Origin: an uncultured Prolixibacteraceae bacterium
GTDB lineage: Bacteria; Bacteroidota; Bacteroidia; Bacteroidales; Prolixibacteraceae
Assembly (NCBI GenBank): GCA_913063265.1
Contig: CAJXZG010000044.1
Location: forward strand, 1-40,703
Direction: 5' to 3'
Length of the DNA stretch: 40,703 nt
Below, in pieces: positions 17,183 to 23,673 of the stretch (position 1 is the first letter of the stretch; the number at the start of each line of letters is the position of its first letter). Below the pieces are notes generated by a model. It ran no database searches, was not told the DNA's origin, and saw only the letters and a list, made by a program, of their open reading frames with translations. A program made the position numbers and the translations under genes.

Positions 17183-18619
17183 ATGATTAGCAATAATCTA
17201 AAAATCTTAATATTCATTTACATTTTGTATTGTACCCCGGCTCATACGCAGGAAATCTGGAGGGAAAGTTTTGAACTCCCCAATAAAGGAATCTGGGGTA
17301 GTGAAAATGGAACGATTCAATCTGATTTTTCTGAAATCGTAAATTGGACTTTGGATTTCCCGAATGTTGAATTACAAAACGAAAAAGATTATGCAAAAAC
17401 AGTATCAACCTCAGGTGGAAGATTTGAAGTTGTAGACGTTAATGGAGAAATCGTCTGGAAATCAAAGATTATACCTATTGAGGATTTTATTGATGTAAAT
17501 ATCCAACTTAATGCCTCAGAAACAGGGAGTAATAACAATACCGATAATAAATATTTAAAAGCATTTTTTAGTGTTGATAATGGTGATAAATTTTTTTTTG
17601 AAGTCAATGGCGAAAACAATGGTAACTGGGGTTCTGTGATTGTGGAACAAAAAGAAATTAAAGGGAAAGAATTACAAATTCTTGTTTACATGTCAAACCA
17701 TTATTCCTCTGACAAAGTGATTCTCGATGAAGTAATAATTTCTGCAAAAGAAAAACCTCAGGAGCCAATAAGAGAGGGAGATATTTTAATTAATGAAGTA
17801 CTTTTTAATCCTGTTTCTGTAGGTTCAGATTATGTCGAAATTTATAATCATTCAGCAAAAGAGATTTCTCTTAATCGGCTTTACCTTGCCTCGCGAAATT
17901 CAAACAGAGAACTTACCCAGATTTATCAACTTTCATCAATTCAAAAAAGTTTTTATCCCGAGTCCTACCTTGCTTTGACAAAAGACACAAATGGTGTATT
18001 CCCCTGGTATGATATTCAATGCCCAAAGTGTTTTCAGCAAATGGAAAAATTTCCATCCTATAATAACGATAAAGATTATGTGGTTTTACTGGATGAAAAT
18101 CTTCAGGTTATCGACGAATTTTTTTATTCCGAAAAAATGCATCATCCGATTCTTTCCAACGAAGAAGGAATTTCTCTGGAACGGATATCCTTTACCCGGA
18201 ACACAAATGATCCTAAAAACTGGCATTCTGCTTCAACCACAGCTGGATATGGCACACCCGGCTACAAAAATTCACAAACAGAAACTGAAGTAACAAGTAA
18301 ACCGGTTATTACTTTTAGTCCTGAATCTTTTTCACCCAATTTTGATGGCTACAACGATGAATATCTGATTAAGTATGAAGTAGACAAACCAGGTTATGTT
18401 GCAAATATTTCAATATTTGATGAGTCAGGAAGATTTTTGTTTAAACTGGCTAATAACGAAATAATTAATACAAGTGGAACCATCGAATGGAATGGAGAGG
18501 ACCAAACCGGACAAAAACTAAAACATGGTGTTTATATTGTTATGGTTGAACTATTTAATCCCTCAGGTGAAACTTATCGGTACAAAGATGGTGTGGTGAT
18601 AACCGGTTTTTTGAAATAA
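17183..18619 (+). CDS. Secreted lamin-tail-domain protein with FlgD-like C-terminus
   Basis: A 478-residue exported protein. A signal peptide covers about residues 1-22 (ending AHTQ). A beta-rich region (about 24-190) has a GGRFEVVDVNGEIVWKS segment resembling carbohydrate-binding-like or jelly-roll modules. A lamin-tail-type domain follows (about 200-365; DILINEVLFNPVSVGSDYVEIYN, then LERISF and GTPGYKN). The C-terminal 95 residues (FSPESFSPNFDGYNDE, GTIEWNGEDQTGQKLKHGVYI) resemble the FlgD-like or gliding-motility-associated C-terminal module used on many T9SS cargo proteins. Lamin-tail proteins of this type are common surface components in Bacteroidota with no fixed enzyme activity. The ATG at 17183 gives a good signal peptide. 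It is 82 bp from the divergent asd gene. Confidence 0.8.
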   Translation: MISNNLKILIFIYILYCTPAHTQEIWRESFELPNKGIWGSENGTIQSDFSEIVNWTLDFPNVELQNEKDYAKTVSTSGGRFEVVDVNGEIVWKSKIIPIEDFIDVNIQLNASETGSNNNTDNKYLKAFFSVDNGDKFFFEVNGENNGNWGSVIVEQKEIKGKELQILVYMSNHYSSDKVILDEVIISAKEKPQEPIREGDILINEVLFNPVSVGSDYVEIYNHSAKEISLNRLYLASRNSNRELTQIYQLSSIQKSFYPESYLALTKDTNGVFPWYDIQCPKCFQQMEKFPSYNNDKDYVVLLDENLQVIDEFFYSEKMHHPILSNEEGISLERISFTRNTNDPKNWHSASTTAGYGTPGYKNSQTETEVTSKPVITFSPESFSPNFDGYNDEYLIKYEVDKPGYVANISIFDESGRFLFKLANNEIINTSGTIEWNGEDQTGQKLKHGVYIVMVELFNPSGETYRYKDGVVITGFLK

Positions 18620-18684
18620 TAACTGTAACTTTATAATTCATTTTTTTACTAATCATAAGAAAATTAAATAATCCAATCCGAGCT

Positions 18685-20157
18685 ATGAAGCGAAACTTCT
18701 TCTATTTTGGCTGGCGTGAATTTACCCGGTCTGCCAACTTTTCTAAAAATGTCGCAACAAAAGGAGTATTAATATTCCTGGCACTTTACTTTTCATCTGT
18801 AGCACTATTTTTAGGATTTAACCTAAGTGAATATATCGAAAAAACTTTCCCGGGTGAATCGCAAATAGCCATATTTAATACCTTTATTTTTGCTTATGTG
18901 GGCTTTGAGTTTGTTTTAAGAATAATGGTTCAAAATCTTCCAACATTTGGTTATCAGCCATTTTTAATTCTACCTGTAAAAAGAACCCGGATTGCAAAAT
19001 ACATGCTGAACAAATCGGTATTGCATTTTTTCAATGTTCTGCCATTATTTTTGATTTTGCCTTTTACTTTTAAAACTGCGGTTCACGAATTAGAAACTCC
19101 GGTTTTGACTGCATGGCTGGCATCTCTGTTTTTAATGATTTTTGTAAGTCATTTTTTAGCCATTTATGTAAAATGGCGAACTAACGAATCCAATTGGTTT
19201 TTTTATGGTTTTCTGGCTTTTGCAGCAGGTGTTTTTGCCATTAATCATTTTGAAATTATAAAAATTAATGAAGCGTTTGGGAAGATTTTTGATTTTGTGG
19301 TTCAGCAACCATTAGCAGTTCTGATATTTCCAGTGCTAATTGCAGCTCTTTATTTTTTAAACCTGAAATTCTTATTAAGCCGCTTTTTTCTTGACGAGAT
19401 TTCTCAAAAGAAAAAGAAGGAAAATATTTATGATTTTTCATGGTTAAACCAGGTGGGCGAATATGGCAAAATGCTTTCGCTTGAAGTGAAAATGATTGCC
19501 CGGAACAAACGACCTCGGACAACTGCAACCATGTCTATTCTTTTTATTTTTTATGGTTTATTGATTTACAAAGATTATCGCGCCGATATGCCGGAGTTTA
19601 TTTTTGTTTTGGGCGGAATGTTTATGACCGGTATTTTTGGGATGATGTACGGCCAGTTTTTCCCCGCGTGGCACAGCAGGTATTATTCACTTTTAATGGC
19701 ACAAAATGTAAAAATGAAACAAATATTACAATCAGCATTTTTTCTGATGGCAGTTACCAATATTATTTTTTACCTGCTTTCCCTGGGATATATGTCAATT
19801 ACCCCAAAAGTGCTTTACATCCACTTTGCAGTTATGCTTTATAATGTGGGAGTTAATAGCTGGGTAATTTTTGGTTTGGGATTAAACAGTAAAAAGGCAA
19901 TAGATTTGGAAAGAGGGGCTATGTTTAATTACCAGGGAATGAGTGCCAGCAACTGGCTGATAAGTTTTCCTATTCTTTTTGGTCCGCTGGCAGTATATGG
20001 GATTCTGGCTTTTGCATTCGGAAATATTGCGGCTTTAATTATTTTAGGGGGTCTGGGTTTAGTTGGCATTATTTTGCACCCACGTTTAATCGATTATTTT
20101 ACAAAGCAGTATTTGAAGAGAAAGCATAGGATGATAGCGGGATACAAGACGACATAA
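18685..20157 (+). CDS. DUF5687 family ABC-type permease
   Basis: A 490-residue polytopic membrane protein of the DUF5687 family, known from Bacteroidota and normally encoded next to an ABC ATPase as its membrane partner. I count about ten to twelve hydrophobic segments, including those near residues 25-48, 65-85, 115-150, 165-190, 205-230, 285-330, 350-400 and 425-470. The first residues are basic and cytoplasmic (WREFTRSANFSKNVATKG). The matching ATPase lies at 20817-21542, but a four-helix-bundle gene and repeat arrays now separate the two. The stop codon at 20155-20157 is one base from the start of a heptad-phased array. Transport direction and substrate are unknown. Confidence 0.85.
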   Translation: MKRNFFYFGWREFTRSANFSKNVATKGVLIFLALYFSSVALFLGFNLSEYIEKTFPGESQIAIFNTFIFAYVGFEFVLRIMVQNLPTFGYQPFLILPVKRTRIAKYMLNKSVLHFFNVLPLFLILPFTFKTAVHELETPVLTAWLASLFLMIFVSHFLAIYVKWRTNESNWFFYGFLAFAAGVFAINHFEIIKINEAFGKIFDFVVQQPLAVLIFPVLIAALYFLNLKFLLSRFFLDEISQKKKKENIYDFSWLNQVGEYGKMLSLEVKMIARNKRPRTTATMSILFIFYGLLIYKDYRADMPEFIFVLGGMFMTGIFGMMYGQFFPAWHSRYYSLLMAQNVKMKQILQSAFFLMAVTNIIFYLLSLGYMSITPKVLYIHFAVMLYNVGVNSWVIFGLGLNSKKAIDLERGAMFNYQGMSASNWLISFPILFGPLAVYGILAFAFGNIAALIILGGLGLVGIILHPRLIDYFTKQYLKRKHRMIAGYKTT

Positions 20158-20158
20158 A

Positions 20159-20262
20159 GGCGCGAAGTTGGAAGCGCGAAGCTCGGAGATAGAAAAAAAT
20201 GCACGAAGTTGGAAGCATGAAGCTCGGAGATAGAGAAGAAGCGCGAAGTTGGAAGCTAAAAG
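20159..20262. repeat. Tandem heptad-phased array upstream of the four-helix-bundle gene
   Basis: CGAAGTTGGAAG recurs at 20163, 20204 and 20244, giving two and a half copies of a 40-41-bp unit. Within each unit GAAG/GGAG cores repeat every 7 bp. It begins one base after the DUF5687 stop codon and ends 21 bp before the four-helix-bundle ATG. Confidence 0.85.
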
Positions 20263-20283
20263 TTTTTTAAGAAAGAAAAGAAA

Positions 20284-20646
20284 ATGGAATATAAAAAGGG
20301 ATTTAAGTTTGAGAAACTAATTATATGGCAAAGAGCTATGGAATTAGGTGAAGAAATCAATACGATGTCCGAAAAATTTCCAAAAAAAGAAGTTTACAAT
20401 CTTTCATCGCAGATTTGCAGAGCCGCTGATTCCGTTGCATTAAATATTTCAGAAGGCTCAATTGTTCAATCAAAGCCTGAATACAAAAAGTTCCTTGGAT
20501 ATTCCATCCGTTCTCTTGCAGAAGTTATAAGTTGTCTTTACAAAGCAAAATTCAGAAAATATATAGCCGAAGAAATATTTCATACGCAGTACGACTTTTG
20601 TTATAACTTAATGAATATGATTATCGCATTTAGAAATAAAATTTAA
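20284..20646 (+). CDS. Four-helix-bundle protein, 23S rRNA IVS (S23) family
   Basis: A 120-residue protein with all hallmarks of the family first known from ORFs in 23S rRNA intervening sequences (TIGR02436-type). These are an N-terminal FEKLIIWQRAMELG, a FPKKEVYNLSSQICRAADSV segment, the ALNISEGS motif, and FLGYSIRSLAEVISCLYKA. Four amphipathic helices fill about 10-28, 38-60, 67-90 and 93-118. Members include Avd-like accessory proteins of diversity-generating retroelements that bind nucleic acid, but most free-standing copies have no known role. No reverse transcriptase or variable-repeat target is present here. The gene lies between a permease and its probable ATPase, with heptad-phased arrays on both sides. 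This suggests insertion as an element; that mobility is inference. Confidence 0.92.
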   Translation: MEYKKGFKFEKLIIWQRAMELGEEINTMSEKFPKKEVYNLSSQICRAADSVALNISEGSIVQSKPEYKKFLGYSIRSLAEVISCLYKAKFRKYIAEEIFHTQYDFCYNLMNMIIAFRNKI

Positions 20647-20673
20647 AATTCCTGAAGCCACGGTTTTCCCGGT

Positions 20674-20703
20674 CTTCGTACTTCGAACTCCGTGCTTCAA
20701 TCC
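20674..20703. repeat. Heptad-phased array downstream of the four-helix-bundle gene
   Basis: Units begin at 20674, 20681, 20688 and 20695 (CTTC or CTCC cores, 7-bp step). In orientation it is the inverse of the GAAG-type array at 20159-20262, so the two bracket the four-helix-bundle gene. Confidence 0.8.
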
Positions 20704-20777
20704 AATTATAAATAGATGAGTAAAAAACAATTCTCAATATACAATCAATAAATTAATAATAACACGGTGCTCAAAGT

Positions 20778-20805
20778 CTTCGTGCTTCGTGCCTCGTGCT
20801 TCAAA
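20778..20805. repeat. Heptad-phased array immediately before the ABC ATPase start
   Basis: Units begin at 20778, 20785, 20792 and 20799 (CTTCGTG, CTTCGTG, CCTCGTG, CTTCAAA). It is a direct repeat of the array at 20674-20703 and shares CTTCGTGCTTCGTGC with 11098-11112. It ends eleven bases before the ATG at 20817, where a ribosome-binding site would lie. Confidence 0.82.
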
Positions 20806-20816
20806 CCTTTTTAAAC

Positions 20817-21542
20817 ATGATAACTATAACAAATCTTGAAAAAGCATATAGCGGGACTACCGTGCTGAACATACCTGAATTAAAAATAGAAAACGGGGAA
20901 GTTTTTGGGCTGGTTGGAAACAATGGTGCCGGAAAAACAACTTTATTTTCTTTGGTTCTCGACCTCATCAGAGCTACACGCGGCAGAGTGTTTATTAACG
21001 AAATTCCGGTGGCAAAAACTGAGGATTGGAAAGCATTAACAGGTGCTTATATCGATGAGAGTTTTACAATTGGATATCTTACTCCTGATGAATATTTCTC
21101 ATTTTTAGGAGAGATGCGCGATATGAATAAAAATGATATCGATGGTTTTCTGAATAATTTTAAGGAGTTTTTTAACGATGAAATTATTGGTAAGAAAAAG
21201 TATATCAGGGATTTGTCAAAAGGAAACCAGAAAAAGGTTGGTGTTGTAGGAGCTTTATTAGGGAATCCTGAATTTGTGATTCTTGATGAACCTTTTGCCA
21301 ATTTAGATCCAACCTCTCAATTTAAATTACGTCAGATCATTAAAGATTTTGCCACCATAAAAGGTAAAACATTTCTAATTTCCAGTCACGACCTCGACCA
21401 TGTTACCGATGTTTGTAAGCGCATTGTAATTCTGGAAAAAGGAAAGATTGTAAAAGACGTCGAAAAAACAGAATCCACTCTGGCTGAATTGGAAGAATTT
21501 TTTACAGGAGTAAAACAAGAAGTGGATTTTATGGACGAATAA
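20817..21542 (+). CDS. ABC transporter ATP-binding protein
   Basis: A 241-residue ABC ATPase that would energise the DUF5687 permease encoded at 18685-20157. Walker A (GNNGAGKTT, about 33-41), a signature motif in the variant form LSKGNQKK (about 132), Walker B with catalytic Glu (FVILDEPFANLD) and the switch His (SSHDLDHV) are all present, so it should hydrolyse ATP. I place the start at ATG 20817. A GTG at 20796 in the same frame falls inside a repeat array and would add seven unlikely residues. No purine-rich ribosome-binding site is visible, as is usual in Bacteroidota. The family is certain; pairing with the permease rests on gene order. Confidence 0.93.
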   Translation: MITITNLEKAYSGTTVLNIPELKIENGEVFGLVGNNGAGKTTLFSLVLDLIRATRGRVFINEIPVAKTEDWKALTGAYIDESFTIGYLTPDEYFSFLGEMRDMNKNDIDGFLNNFKEFFNDEIIGKKKYIRDLSKGNQKKVGVVGALLGNPEFVILDEPFANLDPTSQFKLRQIIKDFATIKGKTFLISSHDLDHVTDVCKRIVILEKGKIVKDVEKTESTLAELEEFFTGVKQEVDFMDE

Positions 21543-21618
21543 AAAACGACTTGATTTAGAGTTGGTTATTTAGCTTTTTTTATTGTAAATTGGTGTCCCT
21601 TTTAAATTTGGAAATGAA

Positions 21619-22092
21619 ATGAAAGACCGCGAAACAATCGTAAATGAAACCTATTCAAAAATGGCGCAATTGTGCAGCCGTTCTGAACAATGTTCAAACG
21701 ATATCAGAAAAAAAATCGTTGCTTACGAAATAATGGATGAATTGGTTGAGGAAATCATTTCCAAACTTAAAGCAGAAAAATTTATTGATGATGAAAGGTA
21801 CGTTCGTGCATATGTTTCTGATAAATTCAAATTTAACAAATGGGGTAAAACAAAGATCAGATACTATCTAAAAGGGAAAGGATTAAGCGATAACACAATA
21901 AGTAAAGGGCTTGAAGTAATCGATGACGAACAGTACAAAAAAGTATTGATTAAAACCATGAAAGAAAAAGCCCGAAAAGTAATAGGCAAAACCAAATTTG
22001 AAAAAACCGGCCAGATTATTCGTTTTGCTCAAAGTCGTGGTTTTGAGCCGGAAATTATTCATAGGTATTTAAATGAAGTTATCGACACATAA
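21619..22092 (+). CDS. recX: Regulatory protein RecX
   Basis: A 157-residue RecX family protein, a small all-helical modulator that binds RecA filaments and limits recombinase activity. The three tandem three-helix repeats are recognisable: an early CSRSEQCSNDIRKKI segment, then KLKAEKFIDDERYVRAYVSDKFKFNKWGKTKIRYYLKGKG with the family's FIDDERYA-like core, and a C-terminal FAQSRGFEPEIIHRYL. Length is typical. recA is not adjacent. The ATG at 21619 is used; an ATG five bases upstream is out of frame. A TAAATTTG sequence at 21603-21610 lies only eight bases before the start. If it is a real -7 box the mRNA would be nearly leaderless, but I regard this as uncertain. Confidence 0.9.
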   Translation: MKDRETIVNETYSKMAQLCSRSEQCSNDIRKKIVAYEIMDELVEEIISKLKAEKFIDDERYVRAYVSDKFKFNKWGKTKIRYYLKGKGLSDNTISKGLEVIDDEQYKKVLIKTMKEKARKVIGKTKFEKTGQIIRFAQSRGFEPEIIHRYLNEVIDT

Positions 22093-22123
22093 TTCTTTAG
22101 TTCAGTTTCGCCAAAAATCTTCT

Positions 22124-22131
22124 TACATTTG
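22124..22131 (+). promoter_or_regulatory. Candidate -7 box for prfB
   Basis: TACATTTG fits TAnnTTTG exactly and lies 28 bp before the prfB ATG at 22160, a normal leader length. The -33 element is not clear. Confidence 0.5.
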
Positions 22132-22159
22132 CCCCACTTATATCAAAAAACAATAAAGC

Positions 22160-23249
22160 ATGATTTTTAAGGACCAGATAAATGATCTTCTGGAGCGCCG
22201 GGATGCGCTAAGGAGGCATCTTTGACTACGATGGTAAAATCATTCAACTTCAGGAAGAAGAACTAAAAACACAGGATCCCAATTTCTGGGACAATCCCAA
22301 AGAAGCGGAAAAACAAATGAAAAAAATCCGCACTATAAAAGTGTGGACTGATGGTTTCAACACTGTTAATCAAATGGTTGAAGATTTGCTTGTGCTTTAT
22401 GAATTTTTTGAAGCAAAAGAAGCAAGCGAAGAAGAAACTGATTCTGCCTATAACGAAACCATTGAGGCTGTTGAAAAACTTGAAGCAAAAAATATGCTCC
22501 GTAATGAGGAGGATCGTTTGGGGGCGGTTTTAAAAATTAATGCCGGAGCAGGTGGTACCGAAAGTAACGACTGGGCACAAATGTTATTCAGAATGTACTC
22601 ACGTTATGCAGAGAAAAACGGCTTTAAAATAAAAGTCGCGGATATGCAGGAAGGTGATGAGGTAGGAATAAAAAGCTGCACATTGGAAATCGAAGGCGAG
22701 TTTGCCTATGGTTATTTAAAAAGCGAAAACGGCGTTCACCGCTTGGTACGATTGTCTCCTTTTAATGCCCAAAACAAAAGAATGACTTCATTTACATCGG
22801 TTTATGTTGCGCCATTAATCGACGATTCGATTGAAATTGAGGTAAATCCTGCAGACATAAGCTGGGACACTTTCAGAAGTGGAGGCGCCGGCGGACAAAA
22901 TGTAAATAAAGTTGAAACCGGAGTACGGTTAAGACATGCTCCTTCAGGTATTATTATTGAAAACACCGAAAGTCGGTCGCAACTGGCTAATAAGGAAAAT
23001 GCCATGCGACTTTTAAAATCTCAATTGTACGAAGAAGAGCTCAGAAAACGCTATGAAAAAACTGCAGAAATAGAATCTCAAAAAAAGAAAATTGAGTGGG
23101 GCTCACAAATCAGATCGTATGTGTTACAGCCCTATAAACTGGTTAAAGATGTTCGTACAGGATTTGAAGCCGGAAATGTAAATGCTGTTTTAGACGGTGA
23201 ACTTGATGGTTTTATAAAGGCTTATTTAATGCAATTTGGTGGAGAATAA
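22160..23249 (+). CDS. prfB: Peptide chain release factor 2, with programmed +1 frameshift
   Basis: RF2 recognises UAA and UGA and releases the finished peptide. The gene is read as 22160-22222, then 22224-23249, giving 362 residues, close to E. coli RF2. The first 21 codons end CTT TGA; slipping +1 at CTT continues as Asp-Tyr-Asp. The stop-codon recognition tripeptide SPF is in RLVRLSPFNAQ, and the catalytic GGQ in SGGAGGQNVNKVETGVRLRH. A longest-ORF reading would start wrongly at ATG 22317 and lose the N-terminal helices. The in-frame UGA is the factor's own substrate, so low RF2 favours frameshifting and raises RF2 synthesis. It follows recX by 67 bp with a promoter-like box between. Confidence 0.96.
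22211..22226 (+). promoter_or_regulatory. RF2 programmed frameshift site
   Basis: An internal Shine-Dalgarno sequence AGGAGG (22211-22216) stands three bases before the slippery CTT (22220-22222), followed by TGA and C (22223-22226). Order and spacing match the classical prfB frameshift signal; the C after UGA weakens termination and favours the shift. Confidence 0.96.
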
Positions 23250-23673
23250 TTTTTAGATTATTTGCTGAACTTTTTATTTCTGATTAGCGAATTACGATTA
23301 TCGAATAACGAATAAGAAGGCAGCTATAAAAAGTTCTCTTAAATCTTAATTCATCATTCGTTTATCTATATTCAAAATTTAAAGAAAGCCCGGCGGTTTG
23401 AATTAGTAATTACTTGTAAAATGTTGTTTTAAAGGGTTACATTCTAACTTGTAAAACATAGGATTTCCTATTGAAAAATTAAAAACCTTTTTCCATATTG
23501 TTGGTTGTAAAAATAAGGAAAGACAGAAGCCGGAAGTAGGAAGTTAGCAGAAATGAACATAATTAACTTTCAATCATAGATTTTTGGTTTTCAAACTAAT
23601 AGGGATTTAACAGATAAATAACAGATTTTTCATAAACAGTATTTAGGATCAAACCATAAACTAGAAATTAAAA
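23250..23673. other. Spacer with AT-rich heptad-phased inverted pair and a GAAG array
   Basis: No gene is seen in these 424 bp. Left arm: GANNNNN units at 23282, 23289, 23296, 23303 and 23310. Right arm: units at 23345, 23352, 23359, 23366 and 23373 beginning CTTAATT. The arms are imperfect reverse complements. A separate array has GAAG at 23526, 23533 and 23540. ACTTGTAAAA occurs twice near 23413 and 23450, and ATAGGATTTCCTAT (near 23459) is a small perfect palindrome. Confidence 0.65.

Noticed and set aside
20159..20262. Possible CRISPR-like array
   Set aside because: Units are only 40-41 bp with no distinct unique spacers, the internal period is 7 bp, and no cas gene is near.
20284..20646. 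Diversity-generating retroelement
   Set aside because: The four-helix protein resembles Avd, but there is no reverse transcriptase, template repeat or variable repeat in the window.
20796..20816. GTG start giving a longer ABC ATPase
   Set aside because: The extra codons are translated repeat-array sequence; ATG 20817 matches the family N-terminus.
21603..21610. -7 box making recX mRNA leaderless
   Set aside because: The sequence fits, but TAAATTTG is common by chance in this AT-rich DNA and the spacing to the ATG is unusually short.
22317..22320. ATG 22317 as the prfB start
   Set aside because: Coding sequence continues upstream through a perfect programmed frameshift to ATG 22160.
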